Below the pieces are notes generated by a model. The model saw only the letters and a list, made by a program, of their open reading frames with translations. It had not been told where the DNA came from and searched no databases. From Litoreibacter halocynthiae (lineage in GTDB: Bacteria > Pseudomonadota > Alphaproteobacteria > Rhodobacterales > Rhodobacteraceae): DNA of 64,000 nt. The stretch lies in the NCBI RefSeq assembly GCF_004365635.1, contig NZ_SOBH01000001.1, positions 930,001 to 994,000 on the forward strand, read 5' to 3'. The position numbers were made by a program, and so were the translations under genes. Of the stretch, positions 9,443 to 18,258 are shown one piece after another; positions within the stretch are counted from its first letter, which is position 1; every line of letters starts with the position of its first letter.

Positions 9443-10984
9443 ATGTCCGATACAGATTCACCACGTCGACGTACCCGTGGAGGCGGTGGTGCTGCCCGTC
9501 GCGCCGAGCGTACGGCGGTCTCGGTCGAGACAGCCAAGTATATCGAACGCAACATTCCCAACTTCGAAGTGCTGACGGAAGAAGCCCTTCAGATCATCGA
9601 AGCAAACGCGGAAACGGTGCTGGCCGAAATCGGCGTGAACTTTGTGGACAACCCTTACGCGTTGGATTTGTGGCGCGAAGCGGGGGCAGAAATTGATGGC
9701 GAGCGCGTTCGCATCCCGCGCGGTTTGGCCCGCGAGCTGTGCAAAACCGCCCCGTCAACGATCACGCAACACGCCCGCAATCCGGAGCGTTCAGTGGAGA
9801 TCGGCGGCAAGAACCTTGTCATCGCACCGGTCTATGGACCACCCTTCGTGCGTGACGCCGAGGGCGGACGTCGCTACGCGACGATGGCCGATTTCAACAA
9901 ATTCGTGAAGCTGGGCTATATGTCCAAGTGGCTGCATCACTCCGGCGGGACGGTCTGCGAACCTACGGATGTTCCCGTAAACAAGCGTCACCTGGATATG
10001 CTCTACGCGCATATGTCGCTAAGCGACAAGCCGTTCATGGGGTCGGTGACAGAGCCTTCGCGCGCGCAGGACTCTGTCGATATGTGCGAGATTCTGTTTG
10101 GTGGCCTTGACGGGCGCACGGTGATGACGTCGCTGATCAACATCAACTCTCCGATGACGTTTGACTCGATCATGATGGGTGCACTGGAAGTCTATGCGCG
10201 CGCTAATCAGGCCTGCATTATCTCCCCGTTCATTGTTGGCGGGGCGATGGCACCGGTCTCAGTCGCTGGGACCTTGACACAGGTGCTGGCAGAAGTGCTG
10301 GCCGGTGTGGCTTACAGCCAGTTGGTGCGTAAAGGGGCGCCGGTGATCATGGGTGCGTTTGTGACGTCCATCGACATGAACTCCGGAGCGCCGACATTCG
10401 GAACGCCTGAAGCGTCCCACATTACCTATGGGGCGGGTCAGTTGGCGCGTCGCCTTGGTCTGCCATACCGCTCCGCTGGATCGTTCTGCGGCTCCAAGCT
10501 ACCTGACGCGCAGGCAGCCTATGAGACTGCAAACAGCCTGAATATGGGTCTGCTATCAGGCGTGAACTTCATGCTTCACGGCTGCGGCTGGCTGGAGGGC
10601 GGGCTGGTTTCGTCTTTCGAGAAATTCGTGATGGACGCCGATCAACTTGGCGCGCTGCACCACTTCGCCAAGGGCGTGAGCATTGACGAAAACGCGCAAG
10701 CCATGGGGGCATTGCGCGAAGTCGGGCCGGGTGGCCATTTCCTGGGCTGCGAGCACACGCAAAACAACTTCAAGACAGCGTTCTGGCGGTCTGATCTGTT
10801 CGACTACAAACCGTTCGAGACGTGGGCGGATGAGGGCGAGCGCGACACCGTGGCGCTTGCGACGGCGCGGGTCGAGAAGCAGTTGAACGACTATCAGCAA
10901 CCGCATCTGGACCCTGCCATCGACGAGGCGCTGCGCGCCTATGTCCGTGAGAAGAAAGACAGCATGCAGGATTCCTTTATCTAA
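9443..10984 (+). CDS. Trimethylamine methyltransferase (MttB) superfamily protein, non-pyrrolysine type
   Basis: A 513-residue protein of the MttB superfamily. I prefer the ATG at 9443 (AGGGAG at 9431-9436) to an upstream TTG at 9428. The first ~25 residues are basic and glycine rich (RRRTRGGGGAARR), and the barrel domain follows. Diagnostic stretches include GVNFVDNPYALDLWREAG and MSLSDKPFMGSVTEPSRAQD. The methanogen enzyme places pyrrolysine, encoded by UAG, in its active site; this frame has no internal stop, so it belongs to the large canonical-amino-acid branch that includes glycine betaine methyltransferases. Such proteins demethylate quaternary or tertiary amines onto a corrinoid protein. 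No corrinoid protein or partner methyltransferase is adjacent, so the substrate and acceptor are open. Confidence 0.9.
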   Translation: MSDTDSPRRRTRGGGGAARRAERTAVSVETAKYIERNIPNFEVLTEEALQIIEANAETVLAEIGVNFVDNPYALDLWREAGAEIDGERVRIPRGLARELCKTAPSTITQHARNPERSVEIGGKNLVIAPVYGPPFVRDAEGGRRYATMADFNKFVKLGYMSKWLHHSGGTVCEPTDVPVNKRHLDMLYAHMSLSDKPFMGSVTEPSRAQDSVDMCEILFGGLDGRTVMTSLININSPMTFDSIMMGALEVYARANQACIISPFIVGGAMAPVSVAGTLTQVLAEVLAGVAYSQLVRKGAPVIMGAFVTSIDMNSGAPTFGTPEASHITYGAGQLARRLGLPYRSAGSFCGSKLPDAQAAYETANSLNMGLLSGVNFMLHGCGWLEGGLVSSFEKFVMDADQLGALHHFAKGVSIDENAQAMGALREVGPGGHFLGCEHTQNNFKTAFWRSDLFDYKPFETWADEGERDTVALATARVEKQLNDYQQPHLDPAIDEALRAYVREKKDSMQDSFI

Positions 10985-10991
10985 GTTTCCC

Positions 10992-11315
10992 TCACACCAG
11001 TTTGGGTCGCCAGCCCGGGCGGCCCGTTTGGCGTGTTTCCAACGGCAGGCAATGGCTTTCGGCCATCAAGGCGATGAGCAGCTCAACATGTTTGTTGACG
11101 TTGTAGGTGCCGTCGCGCGTCAGACGTATCTGTTCAACCTGTTCTTCCTGATGCAGCAGGGTCTCCACAACCACGCGTGGCGATGTCGTGTGTGACTGCC
11201 CTGTAATGCGGCGCAGATCGCGGCTTCGGCGGTAGGCACTCATTCCATGACGGGCCGCGCGCACCAAAAGTCGGGGGCGGCGAAGGTCGGTGATTTGGGT
11301 GGTCAGGTCGGTCAT
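10992..11315 (-). CDS. DUF6477 family protein
   Basis: A 107-residue soluble basic protein with the family opening LRRPRLLVRAARHGMSAYRR and the later stretch YNVNKHVELLIALMAESH. The family is known to me only from Rhodobacterales genomes and has no assigned function. The gene is divergent from the DUF6456 gene with a 228-bp spacer and converges on the MttB-like gene with 7 bp between stops. Confidence 0.8.
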   Translation of the reverse strand: MTDLTTQITDLRRPRLLVRAARHGMSAYRRSRDLRRITGQSHTTSPRVVVETLLHQEEQVEQIRLTRDGTYNVNKHVELLIALMAESHCLPLETRQTGRPGWRPKLV

Positions 11316-11543
11316 GGCAGTGCTCCGGGGTTCAATTTACCTTGCCAAACTACGGCTGCGAACGCCGCTGTTGCGCGACAATCAGCCGAGCGACCGCTGC
11401 GCAATCGGCTGTTTACGATTTGGAAACAAAATTACGCAAATGCCGCCGTTGTTAACCAACTCGTAAGCAATACAACCTCAAGTTGTGCGAGTTGCTTAGG
11501 GGCTTTTGCCGCCTTTGCCCTGCTGACCTGGGGGACGTCTCAC

Positions 11544-12722
11544 ATGTTTTCTACTGCCACATTGCCGACGGATCGATTGCTGCCATCATGGATTCCGGAC
11601 GCAGCTCGACGGTATTTGTTTCACACAGAAAAGGGCTTGTCTCTCAGGGATTTAGCACGGCGAGAAGGCTGCCACGCCTCGACGATCTTACGGCAGGTAC
11701 GCCGCTTTGAAAACCGACGGGATGACCCGTTGGTCGACGAGGCCCTGCATCGCCTAAGCCGCAATTTCATCCACCGTGAACCGACCGATACTCTACAAGG
11801 ACTGCCAATCATGACCGCACATGTTCGTAACCATTCCGAAACCTATTCTAAAGCAACCCAAGCGGGTGAGCATAAAGGGCAGGCACTTCTGGACGACGAA
11901 GAAGCGCTGTCACGCGAAGCGCGTCGCGTCCTTCGCCGGTTGTGCGAAACTGGCGCGGTTCTGGCGCTGGCTTCAGACATGGATAAAGCCGTGGTGTTGC
12001 GCTCGTTCAAGGATGGCCCACCAACCCGCACGGCGGTCGTCTCACGCGAAGTCGCGCAGGCCTTCGCACTGAAGGACTGGATCAACTGCACGCGTGCGGG
12101 GCGGGTTGCGAGTTACAGCATCACCACGACAGGCCGCGCTGCGTTGAAGGAATATCTTGATGAGGAGGTAACCCGTAAACGGCGGATGAAAGGGGCTCAG
12201 GATGGGGCGAGCCCGTTCCGCGACTCGCAATCGGACTGGGACGCGAGGCTGGGCGCAAGCACTGTGGCGGGTGTGGGCCGCTCCAGCATGGCGGAAAGCC
12301 CGTTGGCGATGTTGGCCCGACGCCGCGACAAGGATGGCCGTACCTTTTTGACACCAGACCTTGTGCAGGCAGGGGAGAGGTTTCGCGAGGACTACGAACT
12401 CGCGCAGATGGGGCAGGGTGCGGCGTTGCGATGGGACCGCTTCATGGTCTCTGGTGATCGCACAGAGCTTTCCGGCGATGCCACGATTGCCGAGGGCCCG
12501 AAAGCCGCACGAGAACGTATCCTGAGCGCATTGGACGAGCTGGGTCCCGGGCTGAGCGATATCATCGTGCGGTGCTGCTGCTTTTTGGAGGGACTTGAGG
12601 CCGCTGAAAAGCGCATGGGCTGGTCGGCCCGGTCCGGGAAGGTTGTATTGCGGATCGCCCTTCAACGATTGCACCGTCATTATATAGATGCGAACGGGCA
12701 TGTTAGCGCGATGATCGGATAG
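11544..12722 (+). CDS. DUF6456 / helix-turn-helix protein
   Basis: A 392-residue protein; the start at 11544 is set by GGGGGAC (11529-11535). The frame is open further upstream, but that part overlaps the divergent DUF6477 gene and reads as non-coding. Residues ~20-60 look like a helix-turn-helix (GLSLRDLARREGCHASTILR). A basic middle follows, with a second possible winged-helix region near residue 170 (RAGRVASYSITTTGRAALKE). The C-terminal ~150 residues form the DUF6456 domain (PLAMLARRRDKDGRTFL, then an RWDRFMV segment and the end stretch LQRLHRHY). It is probably a DNA-binding regulator, function unknown. It pairs with the DUF6477 gene. Confidence 0.8.
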   Translation: MFSTATLPTDRLLPSWIPDAARRYLFHTEKGLSLRDLARREGCHASTILRQVRRFENRRDDPLVDEALHRLSRNFIHREPTDTLQGLPIMTAHVRNHSETYSKATQAGEHKGQALLDDEEALSREARRVLRRLCETGAVLALASDMDKAVVLRSFKDGPPTRTAVVSREVAQAFALKDWINCTRAGRVASYSITTTGRAALKEYLDEEVTRKRRMKGAQDGASPFRDSQSDWDARLGASTVAGVGRSSMAESPLAMLARRRDKDGRTFLTPDLVQAGERFREDYELAQMGQGAALRWDRFMVSGDRTELSGDATIAEGPKAARERILSALDELGPGLSDIIVRCCCFLEGLEAAEKRMGWSARSGKVVLRIALQRLHRHYIDANGHVSAMIG

Positions 12723-12876
12723 GCGGGATATCCCGCTGCGAGTGCTTCGTTAGATAGAACTGACTTTGCTTGATAGCGTGTCAGCATTGTTAGGAAATTT
12801 TTTGTCGATGTCGAAACACACTAGTGTTGACCATGGCAGCGTACTTGAGTTGGACGCGGAGAAGCGGTGCGCCTGA

Positions 12877-13758
12877 TTGGGGGCAGACGGCGCCAATGAT
12901 GAGGTCGGTGCATGCCACGCTATTCTCGATTCTGGTGTGCTGTTTAACGTGGTCGAACTGGCCGAAGCGCAAGGCAACTCCGGTGCATGCCTGTTCACAG
13001 GCGAACTTGCCAATGAGATGCGCGATCAGGCGCCGTTTGTTCACCGGCTTGACCAGGCCGACCGCTTCGCCGGTAATGTGATCACGGCGTCTGACGCTCC
13101 GTGGCATTTGTGGGGTAAGGGTGGGATGATCTTGATGTCATCTCATGCCCCGCGCGATGTCGTTCAGGCGCACTGGCGGAAATTTATCCGCATGGTGGAT
13201 ATTCAAGGCAAGGGTTACTACTTCCGGTTTTGGGAGCCGGATATGCTCTTGGGGTTTCTTGAAGCATGTACCGATGGAGTGCTCGAAGGGTTTTTCGGCG
13301 GCACGCTGATCACGCGATTGATGTTGCCATTAGCTAAAGGTGACACATTGGTTGATCTCAGGCTTGAGGAGGCCAGCGCAGCTGTAGCAAAGCGCAACTT
13401 TCCCCTGAGACCTGAGCATTTTCATGCATTTTCAGCCGTGTCATGGTTGCGGTTTCTTCTCGAAATGGTGGCCTATGTGCGCGCCGAGCATGAAGGCGCA
13501 GCACAACAGGCCGGGGATGATGAAGCGCTTAGGGTGCGGTTGGACGATCTGCTGCGCCGCGCGCATGGCAGTTATGGGCTGACACAACGCGGGCTGCAAA
13601 TGGTGTTTGTTGATATGGCCATGCGTTTTGGCGATGATTTTGACAGCCGTCTGGACTGGACCGCGAAGGTATTGCGGTCCCCGAACTACTCGGGACAGAT
13701 GCCACGTGCACGAGCCTTGCAAAACCGCGCGCCTGACGAGCAATTGGTGGAGAGTTAG
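12877..13758 (+). CDS. DUF4123 protein (type VI effector adaptor family), N-terminus cut by an in-frame TGA
   Basis: The intact frame from a TTG at 12877 gives 293 residues with the DUF4123 pattern: ACHAILDSG, CLFTGELANEM, the HLWGKGGMI strand, and YYFRFWEPDMLLGFLEAC. Proteins of this family act as chaperones that load effectors onto VgrG spikes of type VI secretion systems. The same frame is open upstream from an ATG at 12808 (AGGAAA at 12791-12796) for 22 codons, then meets TGA at 12874-12876. DUF4123 proteins usually have 20-40 residues before the first strand, so the ATG is probably the ancestral start and the TGA a recent nonsense change. Restart at the TTG could still give most of the domain. 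The gene lies 3 bp before the effector-like gene. Confidence 0.75.
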   Translation: MGADGANDEVGACHAILDSGVLFNVVELAEAQGNSGACLFTGELANEMRDQAPFVHRLDQADRFAGNVITASDAPWHLWGKGGMILMSSHAPRDVVQAHWRKFIRMVDIQGKGYYFRFWEPDMLLGFLEACTDGVLEGFFGGTLITRLMLPLAKGDTLVDLRLEEASAAVAKRNFPLRPEHFHAFSAVSWLRFLLEMVAYVRAEHEGAAQQAGDDEALRVRLDDLLRRAHGSYGLTQRGLQMVFVDMAMRFGDDFDSRLDWTAKVLRSPNYSGQMPRARALQNRAPDEQLVES

Positions 13759-13761
13759 AGA

Positions 13762-14463
13762 ATGGGCGGAGGTCATGTTAACCCGAGTGCCGAACCCGGC
13801 AGCGGAACCGATGTGCGCGCCGTGTGTGGCACGTTCGAGATCGAGCTTTGTGCAGTTCTGTCTGATCGTTGCGACTATGTTGGACACTCTTTCATTGCCA
13901 TCGACGGAATGGCGGAGGACGGCACAAATACAGGCGAGAAGGTCATCGTTGGCTTCTATCCCAAAACGAATCAAGACTTTCGAAGCGTGTTCACCGAAGG
14001 CTCGGGCCGCGTGATTTCTGCGTCGGGACAGGTGCGCAACGATTCCGCTTATTACAAAAGTGGTGGCAGTTTCTACGCTGACAAGCTTTGGACCATAGGC
14101 TTTCCCGAAGCACGAAACGCCCACAAGCTGATCTTCGGTCGCACCGCTTCACCAGGTCAGAATTCGCTTTAGTCGCGGCAATGTAATAATTTTGCGCTAG
14201 AAATACTCACTCGCGCGGGCATCTCTGTACAGGAGTATATTCCGCCGAATGGGCCGATACGCCCAGCTTATAGGTTCACTGTGCTTTCTGGTCGCCATGT
14301 GCCTGCCGCTGATTTTCCGCCCTATGAGTGTCTACCAGTGACCGGAGATGCCATCCGAGGTGCGCGGGAGGCGAAGGAAAACGTCAGTCAGGGAACGCGA
14401 TCAATCTCGGAGGCGTGGAACCGCAATATGCGCGCCATTGGACGAGGATGGAGCCCGTTTTGA
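13762..14463 (+). pseudogene. Candidate effector with permuted NlpC/P60- or LRAT-like motifs, interrupted by an in-frame TAG
   Basis: The frame starts at ATG 13762 and runs 136 codons to a TAG at 14170-14172. It then continues in the same phase without a stop to 14463, 233 residues plus the amber codon in all. Before the stop lies GHSFIAID (His42), then an EKVIVGFYP strand. Four codons after the stop lies QCNNFALEILTRAGI (Cys141). A glycine-histidine strand followed much later by C-x-x-F-A before a helix is the layout of circularly permuted NlpC/P60 and LRAT-like cysteine enzymes, which cut peptidoglycan, lipids or acyl bonds. The stop removes the proposed nucleophile. Adaptor gene upstream and membrane-anchored gene downstream (16-bp overlap) suggest an effector with its immunity gene. 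The family call rests on motif order only. Confidence 0.6.
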
Positions 14464-14930
14464 ACCGGCGGATTCTCCTAGGTTCAATGTTGCTCGGGAT
14501 TGGATTGTTTACGCTTTATGAGTACAAATTTGGACCGGCATCGGTCCAACGAGAAAGGAATAGCCTTTTCATGGATAACGAAAACGTCTTTACGACCTGC
14601 CGCTATGAAGATGACTGGTTCGGGCTGGTGATGCAGCAGGATCCGAAAAAATACGAGTTCCCTTCTTCCTTCAGATTCTCGTTTATTGAGGACGGAGATG
14701 CATTTAGCATACTTGGCAAAGGCACGAAGTTTGCGAATGAGACAGAATTCGTTGAACAGTTTACCGTCACGCCAACCAGGATTGACATCACGCTGAGCAG
14801 TGAGGTTACGCGGGACACTCAACTCAAGTTGTATAATGTGTTGCCGGACTGCCGTTTGGCGTTTCTGGCCTACGTGTCAGAGCGCCCGAAACTCGCGGCA
14901 AAGCTGGTGGTTCAGGACCATGAGGGATAA
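14448..14930 (+). CDS. Membrane-anchored periplasmic protein, candidate immunity protein
   Basis: A 160-residue protein with a basic start, a single transmembrane segment (residues ~9-24, [16 protein letters not shown]) and a polar domain predicted to face the periplasm. That domain has two cysteines (Cys51 and Cys135) that could form a disulfide. I do not recognise the family. The start at 14448 overlaps the end of the effector-like frame by 16 bp, with GACGAGG just upstream, suggesting translational coupling. Position after an adaptor and a cell-wall- or lipid-enzyme-like gene is where immunity genes of type VI effectors are found, and a periplasmic anchor fits protection from a periplasmic enzyme. 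This role is inferred from context only. Confidence 0.55.
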   Translation: MEPVLNRRILLGSMLLGIGLFTLYEYKFGPASVQRERNSLFMDNENVFTTCRYEDDWFGLVMQQDPKKYEFPSSFRFSFIEDGDAFSILGKGTKFANETEFVEQFTVTPTRIDITLSSEVTRDTQLKLYNVLPDCRLAFLAYVSERPKLAAKLVVQDHEG

Positions 14931-15043
14931 AAGCGGGTAGCTGTGTTGCATCGGGCGCGGTTGCCCCTGCGACACTAGATCGTTTAGTGTTAAACCAACT
15001 CTCCATCTATATGCTGGGCAATCTTAATAGGAGCCGCTTTCTC

Positions 15044-16003
15044 ATGGCCACCCGCGACCTGAAAATCCCTAGCCAACGCCACCCCGAAAAGGCGAAGCGT
15101 CCAGACAATGCCCAGCCCAGAAAACCGGCTTGGATCAGGGTGAAAGCGCCTGTCGGCGAAGGGTACAAAGAAACGCATAAAATCATGCGTGATCACAAGC
15201 TGACCACCGTGTGTGAAGAAGCGGGTTGCCCGAATGTCGGCGAATGCTGGAACCAGGGTCATGCCACGATGATGATCATGGGCGAGGTTTGCACGAGGGC
15301 CTGCACCTTCTGCAACATTGCGACCGGCAAACCGCCAGAAGATCTGGACGTGTTCGAGCCGGGTCGCGTTGCGGATGCGGTGAAGAAGCTGGGGTTGAAC
15401 CATGTGGTGATCACCTCGGTAGATCGCGATGACATCGAAGATGGCGGGGCCGAGCATTTCGCGCAGACGATCCGCGCCATTCGGCGTCAGTCTCCCTCGA
15501 CCACGATCGAGATTCTCACCCCTGACTTTATTCGCTGTGATCCCAAGGTGTTGGAGGTCGTCGTTGAAGCACGACCAGATGTGTTTAACCACAACTTGGA
15601 AACCGTTCCCGGCCTTTATCCAGAGGTTCGGCCCGGCGCGCGGTATTTCCACTCGTTGCGGTTGTTGCAGAGGGTGAAGGAGCTGGACCCGACGATGTTC
15701 ACCAAATCCGGCATCATGGTCGGCCTTGGGGAAGACCGTCAGTCCGTGATGCAGGTTATGGAAGACATGCGCGCGGCGGATATAGACTTCCTGACAATCG
15801 GGCAATACTTGCAACCGACCCCGAAGCACCACCGCATCGACCGCTTCGTGACGCCTGACGAGTTTGCAGCGTACGAGAAAGCTGCGTTCGGTAAGGGTTT
15901 CTTGATGGTTTCAGCGACGCCTCTGACCCGGTCAAGCTACCATGCAGGCGATGATTTCGCCAAATTGCGCGAGGCGCGTCTGGCCAAGATGGGCCAAGCC
16001 TAA
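15044..16003 (+). CDS. lipA: Lipoyl synthase
   Basis: The 319-residue radical-SAM enzyme inserts two sulfurs into protein-bound octanoyl groups to make lipoyl cofactor. The auxiliary cluster motif [12 protein letters not shown] (C-x4-C-x5-C) precedes the radical-SAM motif CTRACTFC. The C-terminal region includes the conserved [12 protein letters not shown], holding the RSSY serine that ligates the auxiliary cluster. The ATG at 15044 fits family length; the frame is open further upstream but with no family similarity. The last 4 bp overlap the convergent diheme cytochrome gene. LipB is not in the window. Confidence 0.97.
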   Translation: MATRDLKIPSQRHPEKAKRPDNAQPRKPAWIRVKAPVGEGYKETHKIMRDHKLTTVCEEAGCPNVGECWNQGHATMMIMGEVCTRACTFCNIATGKPPEDLDVFEPGRVADAVKKLGLNHVVITSVDRDDIEDGGAEHFAQTIRAIRRQSPSTTIEILTPDFIRCDPKVLEVVVEARPDVFNHNLETVPGLYPEVRPGARYFHSLRLLQRVKELDPTMFTKSGIMVGLGEDRQSVMQVMEDMRAADIDFLTIGQYLQPTPKHHRIDRFVTPDEFAAYEKAAFGKGFLMVSATPLTRSSYHAGDDFAKLREARLAKMGQA

Positions 16004-16902
16004 GGCGTGCTGTCGGCGACTGGGGGCAGGGCTTTCAAATAGTCTACGACCGCTTGTCTGTCTGTCTCTGGCAAGCGGGCCAGGTTTTGGACGACCGATG
16101 CCATATGCCCTCCGGCGCTGTCATAGTCGGGGGTAAGGCCCGTTGTAAAATAGGCCATCAAATCAATTTCTGACCATTCCAGAGATGCAGGGGTGATGTT
16201 TGGGATGCGCCCCTTGCCATTCGGGTTAGCTGCTCCGCCCAGCCAACGGCTGGTGTCCAGCCCGCCCAAAGCGTTGCGTTCGGTGTGGCACTCCGTGCAA
16301 TGCGACAATGCCTCGGCAAGATACGTGCCACGCTCAATCGACGGGGAACTGGCGGTTAGGTCTGGGGCATCCGGCGTGCCGAACAAGAACTTCCACCCAC
16401 CGAGACTACGACGGATGTTAAACGGAAACCCGACCTCGTGCGGGCGGGATGCTGTCGCGTCGGCGGGGAGGGTTTGCATAAAGGCATAGAGCGCCGCGAT
16501 GTCTTCGGGCTTGGCCTTGGCGTAGGCTGTGTATGGAAACGCTGGATAGTAGTGTGCGCCGTCGGGGCTGACACCGGATTGCACTGCGTTGGCGAATTCC
16601 AGCAACGTCCAGCCACCGATGCCCTCCGATGATGGGGAGATGTTCGGCGCATAGAACGTGCCAAAGTCGCTGGTAAACGCCTGTCCACCTGACAGGATTG
16701 GTGCATCGGATTCCTCGGTGGCCGGTGCGACGTGGCAGGACGCGCAGCCCGCCGCCCAGAATACCTGTTCTCCTAGAACCGTATCAGGCTCGGCAGTCAT
16801 AAGCGCCGTCTCAGCCGCATGGGACAGGTATGTGGGGGCGGTGACCCACCATGCCACGCCGGCGCCCCCAAGGGCGACGGCGGTTATCGCGCGCTTGAGC
16901 AT
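16000..16902 (-). CDS. Diheme cytochrome c
   Basis: A 300-residue exported protein with an N-terminal hydrophobic signal or anchor ([18 protein letters not shown]) and two heme-binding motifs, CASCH (near residue 53) and CTECH (near residue 198). Each domain carries typical class I cytochrome sequence, with probable distal methionine in GGHMASVV. It resembles the electron-transfer cytochromes paired with periplasmic dehydrogenases, but no dehydrogenase is adjacent. It is transcribed after the cytochrome c'-like gene with a 3-bp gap, so the two are an operon and may exchange electrons in the periplasm. Confidence 0.9.
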   Translation of the reverse strand: MLKRAITAVALGGAGVAWWVTAPTYLSHAAETALMTAEPDTVLGEQVFWAAGCASCHVAPATEESDAPILSGGQAFTSDFGTFYAPNISPSSEGIGGWTLLEFANAVQSGVSPDGAHYYPAFPYTAYAKAKPEDIAALYAFMQTLPADATASRPHEVGFPFNIRRSLGGWKFLFGTPDAPDLTASSPSIERGTYLAEALSHCTECHTERNALGGLDTSRWLGGAANPNGKGRIPNITPASLEWSEIDLMAYFTTGLTPDYDSAGGHMASVVQNLARLPETDRQAVVDYLKALPPVADSTP

Positions 16903-16905
16903 CGC

Positions 16906-17370
16906 TTATTTGGGTTCGCGGTACAGTTTGTGACAAGCGCTGCATGCGCCGCCGACACCACCCATAGCCCCTTGCAGGGCTGCAAGGTCGGTTCCCGCAA
17001 CACCGGCAACCATTTCTGCGGCTTTGGCCATATCAGCCTCCTTGGCGTCAAAATCTGCCCTGTCATCCCAAATCTTCGGAAGCGCGCGTGTTCCTTCAAT
17101 CGACATGGTATCCGTGTCGGCGGGCCACAAAAGCGACTGGTCTGTTTTCGCAAATGCCGCAAGGTTTGCAGCGGCAACTGCCGCGACCTCGGCGTTGTAA
17201 TCGGTTTTACCTTTGGCCATATCGCCCAACACACCCAAGTTGAGGGCGTAGTTTGCCATCAGACCGTGGCGGGCTTTGACCTCTGCCGGAAGATCGTCAT
17301 GGCCTGGCCCTGCGAAGGCAAGTCCGGTGGTTGCGAAAATGAAAGCGGCTGCGAATGCTGATTTGGACAT
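16906..17370 (-). CDS. Class II cytochrome c (cytochrome c'/c556 type)
   Basis: A 154-residue protein with a Sec signal peptide (cleavage near LAFAGPGH). It is a four-helix bundle class with the heme motif CSACHKLYR close to the C-terminus, as in cytochromes c' and c556; the axial ligand would be the methionine in RHGLMANYALNLG near the mature N-terminus. Members carry electrons or bind nitric oxide in the periplasm. It is the first gene of a two-gene operon with the diheme cytochrome. Confidence 0.9.
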   Translation of the reverse strand: MSKSAFAAAFIFATTGLAFAGPGHDDLPAEVKARHGLMANYALNLGVLGDMAKGKTDYNAEVAAVAAANLAAFAKTDQSLLWPADTDTMSIEGTRALPKIWDDRADFDAKEADMAKAAEMVAGVAGTDLAALQGAMGGVGGACSACHKLYREPK

Positions 17371-17469
17371 ATTGGCTCCTAAAAACAGGTTGGCTGACTT
17401 AGAGTAAGGTAGCTTTAATCTGTCTTAGAGATTGCGTTCAGTCCAGTGCCGAAACCGTGATCAGGCGGC

Positions 17470-17649
17470 TTAGTACCGTGGCGCGCGCGGGCTGCGCTCC
17501 ATTTGGGCCCAATCGGGCCAGCCGATATAATGCTCGATCAAGGCGATGGCGATGCAGACGACGATCAGCCCGACAACCAGCTTAACCCGACGGTCGGATG
17601 GTGGACGCCGTGCCCAGATAGACGCACGCCAAAGCCACCTCCAACTCAT
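17470..17649 (-). CDS. Small single-pass membrane protein
   Basis: A 59-residue protein too short for usual gene calls. It begins with tryptophan- and arginine-rich residues ([15 protein letters not shown]), has one hydrophobic helix ([20 protein letters not shown]) and ends with a short tail. Its ATG overlaps the hpt stop codon by 4 bp (ATGA), strong evidence for translation after hpt. The function is unknown; the arginine-rich start predicts a cytoplasmic N-terminus. Confidence 0.7.
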   Translation of the reverse strand: MSWRWLWRASIWARRPPSDRRVKLVVGLIVVCIAIALIEHYIGWPDWAQMERSPRAPRY

Positions 17650-18182
17650 GTAAAGCGGACTTTGCCGATATAGGGCAGGTTGCGGTTGCGCTGCGCATAG
17701 TCGATGCCGTAGCCGACGACGAATTCATCGGGGATCTCGAACCCTGTCCATGTGGCCTTGATGTCGACCTCGCGGCGCGTGGGCTTGTCGAGCAGCGCAA
17801 TCGTTTCGATGCGGGCAGGGGAGCGGCTTTCCAGCAGGTGCAGCACGTGGGACAGGGTGAACCCTGTGTCGACAATATCCTCGACGACCAGCACATCGCG
17901 ACCACCAATTTCGCCACGCAGGTCTTTCAGGATGCGGACCTCACGGGAGCTTTCCATGCCGTCGCCATAGCTGGAGGCCTCCAGAAAATCGACCTCCACC
18001 GGCAGGTCCAACTCGCGTACAAGATCTGCGATGAACACGAACGATCCGCGCAAAAGGCCAACGACGACCAGCTTGTCTGTGTCCTTGAACCGGTCGTGAA
18101 TTTCGCGGGCAAGCGTCTCGATACGCGCCGCGATGGACTTCGCTGAAATCAGCTCGTCGATGACATAGGCAGGATGAGACAT
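17646..18182 (-). CDS. hpt: Hypoxanthine phosphoribosyltransferase
   Basis: The 178-residue enzyme joins hypoxanthine (and often guanine) to PRPP to give IMP or GMP in purine salvage. The PRPP-binding motif [14 protein letters not shown] is present, as are the loop [16 protein letters not shown] and the flexible-loop stretch [12 protein letters not shown]. The length is typical. It is followed by a small membrane protein gene with a 4-bp overlap. Confidence 0.96.
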   Translation of the reverse strand: MSHPAYVIDELISAKSIAARIETLAREIHDRFKDTDKLVVVGLLRGSFVFIADLVRELDLPVEVDFLEASSYGDGMESSREVRILKDLRGEIGGRDVLVVEDIVDTGFTLSHVLHLLESRSPARIETIALLDKPTRREVDIKATWTGFEIPDEFVVGYGIDYAQRNRNLPYIGKVRFT

Positions 18183-18258
18183 GTTATCCCCTTGAAATTT
18201 ACGTCCGATTGAGGGACACCCCCCGTCAACCTTAGAGCAAGCAGAGCCCCTGACGCCT

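Noticed and set aside
11247-11543. Upstream extension of the DUF6456 gene
   Set aside because: It overlaps the divergent DUF6477 gene and spacer; the ATG at 11544 has a proper ribosome site.
12874-12890. TGA in the DUF4123 gene as a selenocysteine codon
   Set aside because: DUF4123 is not a selenoprotein family, and the next gene has a TAG in the same situation. I see a GGTC further downstream but no convincing SECIS stem; a hairpin prediction would settle it.
14170-14172. TAG as pyrrolysine, given an MttB-family gene nearby
   Set aside because: The MttB-like gene has no internal TAG, and pyrrolysine machinery is not expected in this bacterial order.
14249-14341. A 30-codon hydrophobic ORF with AGGAG upstream
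   Set aside because: It lies in a different phase inside the continued effector-like frame; it is most likely a shadow, and the ribosome-site spacing is long.
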